From positions 1 to 48,188 of the forward strand of contig CAIRGO010000006.1 in the NCBI GenBank assembly GCA_903878115.1: DNA of 48,188 nt, given 5' to 3'. Origin of the DNA: Akkermansiaceae bacterium (GTDB lineage: Bacteria; Verrucomicrobiota; Verrucomicrobiia; Verrucomicrobiales; Akkermansiaceae). The notes beneath the pieces were generated by a model. It made no database searches. It was not told where the DNA came from and worked only from the letters and a program-made list of their open reading frames with translations. A program made the translations under genes and the position numbers. Each line of letters opens with the position of its first letter. Within the stretch, counting starts at the first letter, position 1. Below, in pieces: positions 36,647-45,417 of the stretch.

Positions 36647-39086
36647 GGCCGGTAGTTGGAACAGTTGGAGAAGAAAGAACGTAAAGAGAAGATTCTACAA
36701 GCGCAAAGGCTTTTGGATCGGATTTTTAGGTTTTGGCATTGTGATGGCAGTCGCTAGTTGGATCTTTTGGAACTCCTATAGTGCCCCTTATCGAGATCGC
36801 TCTCTGATCTATGATTTGGAGAGAATCAATGACATTGAAGTGCCCAGCATCATCTTGGATCGCAATGGCAAAGAAATCGGTCGGATTTTTGTGGAGAACC
36901 GCAGTATGATGGCGTTTCAAGATATACCTAGTAATTTTATCAATGCTCTCAAAGCAGGCGAAGATAGCCGATTTGATAGTCACGATGGTGTCGATTACAT
37001 CGGGGTTGCCAGAGCTGGTCTCAAAATGATTCGCAATCGCGGAGAAGTCACACAAGGAGCCAGCACCATAACGCAGCAATTAGCGCGTGATGCATTCAGT
37101 CTAAAAGCCGAAGCAAAAAAACGTCAAGAATCAGGCTTCCAGCGCAAGATGGTAGAAATGTTTCTTGCCCAGCGCATTGAGCGACGCTACCGCAAGGATG
37201 AAATATTAGGCTTTTTTGTGAATCGTACATTTTTGGGTAGTGGCTATTACGGATTGCGTTCCGCTTCGTTAGGATACTTTGGCAAAGAGCCGAAAGATCT
37301 AACAATTCCTGAGTGCGCTTCCATTGTTACCATTTTGCGTAACCCTCTTGAATTAAGTCCAAGCAACAATCTCGAGGCCAATCGAAGTGGACGTAACCAC
37401 GTTATTTGGAGAATGCGTGAGGAAGGTATGATTTCTCATGAAGAAATGGTGTGTTTCCAAGCATTGCCCGTGACGTTACAGCCAAAGCCTTTGCAACGCG
37501 GTACAACTCATGTATATGAACTGATCGCGGCCGAAGCTCGTTTGTTAATCGGCGAAGATGCTTTTGCAAAAGGAGGTTTTACCATTCGCACTACCATTTG
37601 CAAAGAGGCGCAAGATGCAGCTCAAAATGCGATGGCAGAAACATTTGCTTCTATCGAAGCTCGGCCCGACTATGCTAATCCCAAGTATAAAGAATTCAAA
37701 AAAGGCAACCTCCCTCCAGCCTATTTGCAAGGTGCCTTGATGATGATGGTTCATGAAACAGGCGAGGTATTGGCGTATCTCGGAGGGCGTGATTACACTC
37801 ATTCGCAATACAACTTTATTGAAGAGGGAAAAAAACCGTTAGGCACGGCATTCTTTCCCTTTTTGGTTGCTGCTGGATTTGCCAATGGACAAACTCCTGC
37901 TAGCTTGATCGAAGATGAACCAATGGACAATCGCATGATCATGGTCGGCGGTCGCGAGGGGATATTAGGAGAGTGGGGTGCTGAAAACCAACGTCCTACC
38001 TTTGAGGGGCATATACCTCCGCGAAAAGCGTTAGAAAAATCTAAAGTTGCTGCGATGGTTCGGTTCGGAACACAGACTGGCTTAGATAAAGTAGCGGAGA
38101 GCGCTAAGCGTTTTGGATTTGAAATTCCTGATGGCGAAAAATTACCACGTATGTTGGTGGGTTTTGAGCCGGTTTCGATGTTGCAGGCTGTGTCTGCGAT
38201 TGCAGCTTTTGGTCGTGGTGGGCAAACAGGCGCTCGTAAAGCCTATTACGTAGAACGTATCGAAGATGGTACAGGCCACGCAATTATGCAGCGTGTGGGA
38301 CAAGAGCCGCCTCGTTTGCAACCGATCGATGAAGCCAGTGCTTATCAAGTTCACAGTATGCTGCAGGGGACAGTGACGCAAGGAAATTTGAGCAATGCCA
38401 TGGGTGGGATGAATCCAGCATTTCATGGCGGCGTTAAAACGGGTACGATGCATGATTTTTCTGGATGCTGGAGTTTAGGCTATACGCCACGTGTATCGTG
38501 TGGTGTTTGGTGTGGTTTTTTACAAGGGGATAATCGTTCCATTTATGATGGAGCATTTGGCAAGGATCTTGCATTGCCCATTTGGAAGGCCGCGATGAGT
38601 GCGCTTGCTAAAGATTACTTACAGGGAGATATTCGCCGTCCAGCTTCTGTGGTCGAGATCGATGTCTGTCGCGTGAGTGGCCAGCGGGCGAGTCAATATT
38701 GTTACGAAACAATCGAAGATCCGCAGACGGGTTTACCGAAATTACGCGATGCTCGAAGCAAGGAATTTTTCCGTGTAGGCACTGAGCGAGTCCCAACCTG
38801 TGCGATTCATTCGGGTGGCTTGCCCGATGTAAACTCGGGTAAAAATTCAAGCCAAGATGTGGCATCGTTGGATGCCATACCTGTTCGTCCCAAGGAACCA
38901 ATTTTACTTGGGAAAGATCCTTATCAATCAGAAACTCCTAAGGGTGGCAAAGTGGAAGATGATGAAGCAGAAGAGGGCGCATTTTTCCGAAGCATGGAAA
39001 ATACGGTTGATACACTCGATCTTGGAGATGAAAAAGCGCAACTTCCATTAGGCAAGCCTACCAAATTGGAGATCGAGGTGGAGTGA
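36645..39086 (+). CDS. class A penicillin-binding protein with degenerate transpeptidase site
   Basis: An 813-residue inner-membrane protein with a basic N-terminus, a membrane helix (about residues 24-46) and a large periplasmic part. The GT51 glycosyltransferase is intact. Catalytic Glu106 lies in AGEDSRFDSHDGVD, followed by QGASTITQQLARD and the RRYRKDEILGFFVN block, so it should polymerise lipid II. The penicillin-binding domain is recognisable from LGGRDYTHSQYNF. However, the SxxK motif reads G-T401-A-F-F404-P, losing Ser and Lys. SxN reads S466-K-V468, while K598-T-G is kept. Cross-linking and beta-lactam acylation are therefore unlikely. I chose ATG 36645 because the earlier TTG at 36633 directly follows the -10 box. 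Confidence 0.9.
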   Translation: MAGSWNSWRRKNVKRRFYKRKGFWIGFLGFGIVMAVASWIFWNSYSAPYRDRSLIYDLERINDIEVPSIILDRNGKEIGRIFVENRSMMAFQDIPSNFINALKAGEDSRFDSHDGVDYIGVARAGLKMIRNRGEVTQGASTITQQLARDAFSLKAEAKKRQESGFQRKMVEMFLAQRIERRYRKDEILGFFVNRTFLGSGYYGLRSASLGYFGKEPKDLTIPECASIVTILRNPLELSPSNNLEANRSGRNHVIWRMREEGMISHEEMVCFQALPVTLQPKPLQRGTTHVYELIAAEARLLIGEDAFAKGGFTIRTTICKEAQDAAQNAMAETFASIEARPDYANPKYKEFKKGNLPPAYLQGALMMMVHETGEVLAYLGGRDYTHSQYNFIEEGKKPLGTAFFPFLVAAGFANGQTPASLIEDEPMDNRMIMVGGREGILGEWGAENQRPTFEGHIPPRKALEKSKVAAMVRFGTQTGLDKVAESAKRFGFEIPDGEKLPRMLVGFEPVSMLQAVSAIAAFGRGGQTGARKAYYVERIEDGTGHAIMQRVGQEPPRLQPIDEASAYQVHSMLQGTVTQGNLSNAMGGMNPAFHGGVKTGTMHDFSGCWSLGYTPRVSCGVWCGFLQGDNRSIYDGAFGKDLALPIWKAAMSALAKDYLQGDIRRPASVVEIDVCRVSGQRASQYCYETIEDPQTGLPKLRDARSKEFFRVGTERVPTCAIHSGGLPDVNSGKNSSQDVASLDAIPVRPKEPILLGKDPYQSETPKGGKVEDDEAEEGAFFRSMENTVDTLDLGDEKAQLPLGKPTKLEIEVE

Positions 39087-39105
39087 TCATCCTTCTATAA
39101 ATGTC

Positions 39106-40311
39106 ATGAGTAACACTGCTACAGAAACAGACACGCGACGTTGGAATGCATTTGTTTGCTCAGATTGCAGGGCCATTTTTCGCGTGCCTTTAGGACATGC
39201 CGGCTTAGGTGTTGTTTGCCCCGCTTGTGAACGCATGCTACGCCTGCCGAAAGCCAGTGATTCAATTCCTGAACTTGTTATTCAACAGCAATCAATCACT
39301 TCTAAGATCCCAGAAGTACAGGTGGAAGCTCACCAAATCAAGAGAGATGAGCAGCTGGACGAAAGTGAAGTCATAACAGCTAGAAGTGATGAAAATACTG
39401 TCGCTAAAACGGAAATGCGCCGTAGAAAAAAGCGTCGTGAATCAAACTACACGGATGTAGAAACGGAATGGCAACAAGGGGCCAATAAGAAAATGTTGCG
39501 TTTTGACAAGCCGCGCGCTCCATGGTGGATGTTAGCGGCGGTGGCGGTACTCAGTTTATTGTTGGTGTCTGTTGTAAGTTTACTACTTGTGAATAAAACA
39601 AATTCACAGCCTAAGATTTCCGCGCCTGTCTTTAATCCCGATAGCCTATCAACTGTTCCATCGGTAAAGCCAATAATCAAACAAGATTTTAATCTAGCAA
39701 AAATCGAAGAGCTAGCAAAAGCATTTATTAACGCAAAGACGGTAAATGAACTATTAGTGCACGTTCGGCAATTGCCTGAAATTGAGCAGAAAATTCGCGA
39801 CTATTATCAACGTGTTCCCTATACATCCGCTGGGTTCGCTGGATTTGGAGAGCTGTCTGTAGTCGCGGATGATCAAGGCGTAGTGATCGTTAGTTTCCAG
39901 ACGAAAAATTTTGAAACAAGAGAGCTTTATCTATGTAAAGATGGCGATGAGTATGCGATAGATTGGGAGAGTTGGGTTGGCTGGTCGGCCATGGATTTTG
40001 CCGAGTTAAAGATGAACAAACCAACCGCGGCGGTCGAGGTGCGCGTGACTCTTGCTGCGGAATCTTATTACAATTTTGATTTTCCTCCGAATGAAGAATC
40101 CCACTGGCAATCTTACCGGTTAATCTACTCTGATGGTGAAAGTATTCTTCATGGCTATGTGGAAAAAGCTACGCCAATCGATAATCAACTGCGTTTGGCA
40201 CCGGATGAAAAAAGCAAACAGATGACCTTATTGATTAAGTATCGAGAAAACTCCTCAACAAACGATCAAGTCTTGATTGAAAAAATTGTGACCGAAGGTT
40301 GGGTCAAATGA
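39106..40311 (+). CDS. zinc-ribbon single-pass membrane protein, unrecognised
   Basis: A 401-residue protein. The N-terminus carries a CSDC...CPAC zinc ribbon (about residues 18-21 and 38-41), a type common in Verrucomicrobia and Planctomycetes membrane proteins. A charged, probably disordered linker runs to about residue 130, and a membrane helix (about 142-166, WWMLAAVAVLSLLLVSVVSLLLV) follows. The C-terminal part (about residues 195-395) is a mixed alpha/beta domain with a cystatin/NTF2-like feel: helix EELAKAFINAKTVNELLVHVRQLPEIEQKIRDYY, then sheets. I cannot assign a function. It starts 19 nt after the PBP and is probably cotranscribed. Confidence 0.72.
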   Translation: MSNTATETDTRRWNAFVCSDCRAIFRVPLGHAGLGVVCPACERMLRLPKASDSIPELVIQQQSITSKIPEVQVEAHQIKRDEQLDESEVITARSDENTVAKTEMRRRKKRRESNYTDVETEWQQGANKKMLRFDKPRAPWWMLAAVAVLSLLLVSVVSLLLVNKTNSQPKISAPVFNPDSLSTVPSVKPIIKQDFNLAKIEELAKAFINAKTVNELLVHVRQLPEIEQKIRDYYQRVPYTSAGFAGFGELSVVADDQGVVIVSFQTKNFETRELYLCKDGDEYAIDWESWVGWSAMDFAELKMNKPTAAVEVRVTLAAESYYNFDFPPNEESHWQSYRLIYSDGESILHGYVEKATPIDNQLRLAPDEKSKQMTLLIKYRENSSTNDQVLIEKIVTEGWVK

Positions 40312-40324
40312 GTGAGATATAGAA

Positions 40325-41560
40325 TTAGGGAAGCGCTCTGATCTCCGCGACAGCTTGATTCGCTGGTGTGAAAATCCTTGAAGCCATCAGTTGTATGTCT
40401 TCGACAGTCACTGGATCTAGGCGAGCACGAGATTCGGCGGGGGTAATCATTTTTCCTTCAAATAAAATCGATTCTCCTGCCCATGCCATGTGTGATGAGG
40501 TGGATTCCAAGGCCACTTTATTCGCGGTGATTGCGATGTTTTTTGCACGTTGCAATTCATCATGAGTCGGTCCAACAGAACTGAGCAATTTTAGCTCACC
40601 ATGAATGGCACGCAGTGCTTCATCACGAGATCCTGGATCCAATCCGGCCGAAATTTCTAACGAACCAGTATCGGCAAATAAGGCTAGATCGGCGGATATA
40701 TGATAACACAGTCCGCGTTCTTCACGCAATAACTGGAATAAACGAGAACTAGCTGACTCGCCTAACAAAATTGACAATAATCGCAGCGCATGACGGCCCG
40801 GATCGTGTCGTCCTGGGGTGTGGAATGCAATCGCTAGTTGCAATTGTTCGGTGTCGCGATGCTGAACAATCGGCGGATTTTTTTTACCTTTCTGAAATGG
40901 CGCTGTCATATCAGGAGAGGCATGCATTTCTCGCGGAAGAAACGGATTGATGATTTCGGCAAACTCACCAGGTGAATAGGGGCCTGCAGCAGCAATGACG
41001 ACGTCTTTGCGAAAATGATGATTCTGGCAGAATTGAAAAAGATGGTTGCGGGTGATCAAATCAAGCGATTTATGAGTTCCGGTGATGGGCTGGCCTAGGG
41101 GATCAGGTGCCCATAGCGCTTGTGAGATGAGGTCGCCAATATGATCACTAGGCGATTCTTCATACATGGTAATTTCTTCATGAATCACATCACGTTCCAA
41201 ATTGATTTCACGCGGTGGTAGCGAGGAATGCCAGACCATGTCTGTTAGGATGTCTACCAACAGCGGTAAAGAAGAAGAGTCACCACGCGCATCATAGACA
41301 GTGTGATCTTCTGACGTGCAAGCATTGGCCTGAGCACCTGATTGTTCCAAATCAAAGGAGAGTTGTCGGGCTGAGCGTTTGGCGGTTCCTTTGAATGCCA
41401 TGTGCTCCATGAAATGTGCCAATCCTGCTAGGTTTGGTGGGTCATGCCGCGATCCCGCGGGTATATAGATCGAAAATGCAGCGCATTCTGACGTTGGCAA
41501 ACTTGCCGTTGCTAGGCGTAAGCCGTTTGATAATATTTGCCAATGATAAGGGGAATGCAT
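40325..41560 (-). CDS. M16-family zinc metallopeptidase
   Basis: A 411-residue peptidase of the processing-protease family. The inverted zinc motif HFMEHMAFKGT (His47-x-x-Glu50-His51) is intact, and the second Glu ligand lies about 77 residues later in HEEITMYEESPSDHIGDL. The C-terminal half has the REERGLCYHISADLALFADTGSLEISAGLDP block, typical of M16B subunits that grip the substrate. There is no signal peptide, so it should be cytoplasmic. It lies 15 nt after ispD on the same strand. It is alone, without the inactive partner often encoded beside such peptidases. Confidence 0.92.
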   Translation of the reverse strand: MHSPYHWQILSNGLRLATASLPTSECAAFSIYIPAGSRHDPPNLAGLAHFMEHMAFKGTAKRSARQLSFDLEQSGAQANACTSEDHTVYDARGDSSSLPLLVDILTDMVWHSSLPPREINLERDVIHEEITMYEESPSDHIGDLISQALWAPDPLGQPITGTHKSLDLITRNHLFQFCQNHHFRKDVVIAAAGPYSPGEFAEIINPFLPREMHASPDMTAPFQKGKKNPPIVQHRDTEQLQLAIAFHTPGRHDPGRHALRLLSILLGESASSRLFQLLREERGLCYHISADLALFADTGSLEISAGLDPGSRDEALRAIHGELKLLSSVGPTHDELQRAKNIAITANKVALESTSSHMAWAGESILFEGKMITPAESRARLDPVTVEDIQLMASRIFTPANQAVAEIRALP

Positions 41561-41575
41561 GCAGAGTAGTTGGTT

Positions 41576-42238
41576 TTAGTCGGTCATCAAAGTCGCCGTT
41601 AATTCAAGATCTGCGGGGACGGTAATTTTGATGTTAGGTTTGGTTGACTCGATTAAGAATGTTGAGATACCAATGTTTTCTACCGCAGACACCTCATCAG
41701 TAACGGTGATACCACGTTCTTGCACATATTGGTAGGCTCTGCGTAAGACACTAACGCGAAAACACTGAGGTGTTTCCATGTACCATAAATTATTGCGGTC
41801 AACACCAGTGCGGGCAAAGCCATCTGCGTCCGAGCGTTTGAGGGTTTCAGTGACACGTCTTGCCACGGCAGCTGCACCATACTGTCTGGTCGCTGCAATC
41901 GTTTTTTCGATCAATTCGGGCGTAATCATGGGCCTGGCTCCATCGTGGATTGCGACCAATGTCACCTCAGGATCTAGCGCATGTAGTCCATTGTTAACGG
42001 AATCTTGCCTGTGTGCACCGCCATCGACTCGGAAAATTTGTTTGCCGAAATGCAAGGCATCAATTTCTCGATAGCGCTGCTCGTTACAGACAACATAGAT
42101 AACGTTTACCGAAGGACATTGGCAAAAAGCATTGATCGAATGCATAAGTACAGAGGTGCCATTAATTTTCGCCGATAGTTTATCAAAACCCATTCGGCGA
42201 GATTCTCCAGCGGCTACGATAATGGCGGCAATCGACAT
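41576..42238 (-). CDS. ispD: 2-C-methyl-D-erythritol 4-phosphate cytidylyltransferase
   Basis: A 220-residue enzyme of the non-mevalonate isoprenoid pathway, joining CTP to methylerythritol phosphate. The nucleotide-binding IIVAAGESRRMGFDKLSAKINGTSVLMHSI (about residues 6-35) carries the Arg and Lys of the active site. The VAIHDGARPMITPELIE block (about 97-113), the family signature, supplies metal and substrate contacts. The late TDEVSAVE segment fits. The length is normal for stand-alone IspD. It is followed by the M16 peptidase gene. No ispF is adjacent. Confidence 0.95.
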   Translation of the reverse strand: MSIAAIIVAAGESRRMGFDKLSAKINGTSVLMHSINAFCQCPSVNVIYVVCNEQRYREIDALHFGKQIFRVDGGAHRQDSVNNGLHALDPEVTLVAIHDGARPMITPELIEKTIAATRQYGAAAVARRVTETLKRSDADGFARTGVDRNNLWYMETPQCFRVSVLRRAYQYVQERGITVTDEVSAVENIGISTFLIESTKPNIKITVPADLELTATLMTD

Positions 42239-42316
42239 GCACCAATAGAATATAGATTATCGGTTCAATAAAGAAGAAATTGTGAAATATCGAATCTTGG
42301 TTTTTCCGTTTGCGCG

Positions 42317-42856
42317 ATGAGCAAAATCGGCTATGACCAATGGGGCATGGATAATAGTCGACGAGCAGGTCAATGGTATCTCACATTTATGGGCTTAGCG
42401 CTTTGCATGATCGGCGGCATTTTTGTAGCTTTGATGGCGAGAAGTTATCTACGAGCTAAATCCATGCATGAATGGCCGCAGTTACCGTGTTTGATTTTAA
42501 AATCAGATGTGGAAGAATACGGCATAGGTGGTACCGTAGAATCAGAATATCGCTTAAATATCCTCTATCGCTATGATTTTCAGGGGAAGTCATTTGAGAG
42601 CAATCGCTGGTCGTTGCGTGGCAGCATACCGAAATCGAATCCAAGTGCTGTCGAGGAAATGGTGCAGATGTATCCTGTGGGGACTCGCTCGCTTTGCTGG
42701 GTAAACCCTCTTCAACCAAGCCAAGCATTGCTTAAGCTCGACTCGAAAGCCCCGCTTTATTCGATCTGGTTTCCCGGAGTATTCGTGATCGCTGGAGTTG
42801 GAATGATTTATAGCGCTTGGCGCAAACCGAAAATTGTTAGGGAATCGTTAAATTGA
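42317..42856 (+). CDS. DUF3592-like membrane protein
   Basis: A 179-residue protein with two membrane helices, about residues 20-42 and 150-168. They flank a soluble extracytoplasmic domain of about 105 residues. The domain pattern (WPQLPCLILKSDVEEYG, YRLNILYRYDFQGKSFESNRWSL, VEEMVQMYPVGTRSLCWVNPLQPSQALL) matches the DUF3592 layout, where the strand before the second helix reads Y-x-P-x-NP-x-x-A-x-L. Function of the family is not known. It is divergent from ispD and its 3' end overlaps the transglutaminase gene by 20 bp. Confidence 0.8.
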   Translation: MSKIGYDQWGMDNSRRAGQWYLTFMGLALCMIGGIFVALMARSYLRAKSMHEWPQLPCLILKSDVEEYGIGGTVESEYRLNILYRYDFQGKSFESNRWSLRGSIPKSNPSAVEEMVQMYPVGTRSLCWVNPLQPSQALLKLDSKAPLYSIWFPGVFVIAGVGMIYSAWRKPKIVRESLN

Positions 42857-44012
42857 TTCGTAAATTTTCTTGTTTGTCTTTCGGGGCAATCTCTTCCATG
42901 GCCAGTGGCTTTTGTCCTGCAGAGCCTGGAATGATCACTTGATAACGAACACCTTGTGGCACGCGGATGCTTAAAAAATTGTTCATGTCCGCTGTAGCCG
43001 AAGGCGTGGTTCCTTTGGCCACCACAATATCAAATTGGCGAACTTCTATCGTGACGGCTTCACGTTTTGCTTCGCCGTTGGCTGTTTTATAAGCGTCGAT
43101 CCGCAGTTCACATTCGCCTGGTTTCGCGAGTGTTTTGGCACCTAGATCAACGTAGCGCTGAGTGACGTCCACAGCGGGAACAGTAGTTGCATCAAAATCC
43201 CATACCATCGGGAAATGTTTATCGGTTTTTTTCCACGAAGTCGCATAGATCGCATGAACGATGCTGCCGGGAACTCCACGTGCGGCATCGGCTAACAACC
43301 ATCCATGATCTAGCCCAGCTTTATCTGGGTTGTATTCGCCAAATTGCCAAATTTTACGTTCTGGCAACCACACCTCAATCCAGTTATGATTGCCATCTTT
43401 GTTGGTCCACATGGCGATGCCAGCAATGCGAGCGGGGATACCAACGGCTCGCAGCGCATCTACGAAGAGGATTGATAGACCTGTGCAAGATGCCATTTTT
43501 AACTGCATCGATTCTGCTGGTCCTTGATTTGCGGCGCGGCGTTTGGTGTTGTATTGAACTCCCGTTTCTTTCTCGATTGCAGTATTGATTTTCGTGAGTG
43601 CTTCTAATGCACTTTTCGAATCGCCTGCAATAGCACGAAAACGTTGGTAAAAATCTTTGCGCCATGAGTCGCGCGATTCATCGAGCGATGCATAGGGAAT
43701 GACGTCATTTAAGAAAATATCCTCAGGAATTTCTTTGCCCCATGGCATTTCATTACGTGCTTGATAGGCGAGCGAAACATTTTCTAACAAATATTCAGCC
43801 TTAAGTGTTTGGGCATCTTTTGTCGGCATGTGTTCGATCAGAAACTCCATGCCCTTTCGCTGATCATCAGGGCATTTGGTGAGTGCTAGTTCCAATTCTG
43901 GTGCATTGGCTGCGGCTGATTTCAGCGTATTCTTCACCGATTCAGGAATAGTATATTCACAAGCAAAGGCAATTGCAGAAAATAATGTGAGACTAATGGT
44001 TAAAACTCGCAT
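42837..44012 (-). CDS. secreted transglutaminase-like cysteine protease-fold protein
   Basis: A 391-residue exported protein with signal peptide MRVLTISLTLFSAIAFA before Cys18; ATG 44012 is preferred over an upstream TTG. The transglutaminase-like core has the catalytic Cys in KMASCTGLSILFVDALRAVGIPARIAG. The His is in GNHNWIEVWLP and the Asp in FGEYNPDKAGLDHGW, spaced as in the family. A C-terminal beta-sandwich-like domain (about 285-385) follows, with ECELRIDAYK and RVPQGVRYQVIIPG. Such proteins cleave or link peptide amides; the substrate is unknown. It is downstream of rarA (55-nt gap) and overlaps the DUF3592 gene by 20 bp. Confidence 0.86.
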   Translation of the reverse strand: MRVLTISLTLFSAIAFACEYTIPESVKNTLKSAAANAPELELALTKCPDDQRKGMEFLIEHMPTKDAQTLKAEYLLENVSLAYQARNEMPWGKEIPEDIFLNDVIPYASLDESRDSWRKDFYQRFRAIAGDSKSALEALTKINTAIEKETGVQYNTKRRAANQGPAESMQLKMASCTGLSILFVDALRAVGIPARIAGIAMWTNKDGNHNWIEVWLPERKIWQFGEYNPDKAGLDHGWLLADAARGVPGSIVHAIYATSWKKTDKHFPMVWDFDATTVPAVDVTQRYVDLGAKTLAKPGECELRIDAYKTANGEAKREAVTIEVRQFDIVVAKGTTPSATADMNNFLSIRVPQGVRYQVIIPGSAGQKPLAMEEIAPKDKQENLRINLTIP

Positions 44013-44067
44013 GGGCAAACCTTGCCATCTTCATGGGGAAAAGACGAAGCTAAATATTGTTCGAGGA

Positions 44068-45399
44068 TCACTTTTTCTCGTCAAAAAGAGTTTTTAAATA
44101 GTCCAATCGCTCTTTGATTTTTTTCTCATGGCCATTAATACTAGGTTTGTAGTAGATTTTGCCTTCGGGCAAATACGCTTGTGGCACATAGTTTTCGGGA
44201 AAGTCGTGACTGTAAAGATATTCCAATTCGCTATCAGCCGTTCCTGAAGCGGATGATAATTTTTTGCGAGTTTTGGTGCGTAAATGCTGAGGCACAGCAA
44301 GTGTGCGCCCATTGGCGACATCTGCCATGGCCTCGCCTAGTCCCACGTAAGCAGCATTCGATTTCGCCGCTGCGGCGAGATAAACGGTAGCGTGGGCGAG
44401 GGGAATGCGGCCCTCGGGCATGCCGATAAATTCCAGTGCGTGGTGGGCATCAATCGCGATTCGCAGTGCGGCTGGATCTGCCAGACCAATGTCTTCACTG
44501 GCAAGGATCACGAGTCGTCTTGCGATAAAACGAGGATCTTCCCCAGCATGTAGCATTTTTGCTAACCAATAAAGTGCCGCATCAGGATCGGAGCCGCGAA
44601 TCGATTTGATGAACGCAGAAATCGTGTCGTAGTGATTGTCTTCATCGTAAGCGATCGCCTTGCGTTGAATTGATTCTTCAGCAACGGCTAAGGTCAAATA
44701 AATCAATCCATCATCGCCAGCGGGTGTGGTGAGAATGGCTAGCTCAAGCGCAGTGAGTGCTTTGCGTACATCGCCATCAGATTTTTCAGCAATATGAAAA
44801 AGTGCGCCAGCCTCGGCGGCCACGGGCATGTGTCCTAGTCCTCTTTCTTGGTCGGCTAGCGCGCGTTGCAACACGTTCACGAGATCATCGCTTGCCACTG
44901 GCTCTAATTGAAAAATTTGCGAGCGTGATGTCAGTGGCGAATTGATGTGATGAAATGGATTGTGCGTGGTGGCGCCGATAAATCTAATGACGCCACGTTC
45001 GATGTGTGGCAGCAGAACATCTTGTTGTGCTTTGTTGAAGCGGTGAATTTCATCGATAAAAAGGATCGTCGATTGATTGCGCATGTCGCGATAATGCCGT
45101 GCTTGATCGATTTTAGCACGCACTTCAGCGACGTTTGATTCCACACCATTTAGCGATTCGAATCGCGATCCAGTGCAACGCGCTATCACACTTGCAAGAG
45201 TCGTTTTTCCTGTTCCAGGTGGTCCATAGAAAATCAAAGAGGTAAAGCGGTCCGATTCAATAGCGCGCCGCAATAATTTCCCCTCAGCTAGTATGTGCTG
45301 TTGACCAGCGATTTCATCGATGCTCCGAGGACGCATGCGCGAGGCCAAAGGCTCACTCATGGTTGATTTTGGTTTGGGTTGTTGAAAAAGATCAGACAA
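44068..45399 (-). CDS. rarA: replication-associated recombination protein A (AAA+ ATPase)
   Basis: A 443-residue clamp-loader-like AAA+ ATPase of the RarA/MgsA/WRNIP1 family that acts at stalled forks. Motifs are PLASRMRPRSIDEIAGQQHIL (about residues 17-37), Walker A YGPPGTGKTTLA (about 59-70) and Walker B ILFIDEIHRFNKAQQD. Sensor 1 is FIGATTHNPFHHINSPLTSRSQIF, and the C-terminal tetramerisation part has SDPDAALYWLAKMLHAGEDPRFIARRLVILASEDIGLADP. The length is normal. It lies 18 nt after the uncharacterised secreted protein gene and is probably cotranscribed from pyk. Confidence 0.96.
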   Translation of the reverse strand: MSDLFQQPKPKSTMSEPLASRMRPRSIDEIAGQQHILAEGKLLRRAIESDRFTSLIFYGPPGTGKTTLASVIARCTGSRFESLNGVESNVAEVRAKIDQARHYRDMRNQSTILFIDEIHRFNKAQQDVLLPHIERGVIRFIGATTHNPFHHINSPLTSRSQIFQLEPVASDDLVNVLQRALADQERGLGHMPVAAEAGALFHIAEKSDGDVRKALTALELAILTTPAGDDGLIYLTLAVAEESIQRKAIAYDEDNHYDTISAFIKSIRGSDPDAALYWLAKMLHAGEDPRFIARRLVILASEDIGLADPAALRIAIDAHHALEFIGMPEGRIPLAHATVYLAAAAKSNAAYVGLGEAMADVANGRTLAVPQHLRTKTRKKLSSASGTADSELEYLYSHDFPENYVPQAYLPEGKIYYKPSINGHEKKIKERLDYLKTLFDEKK

Positions 45400-45417
45400 G
45401 TGAATAAATAGTATCGT

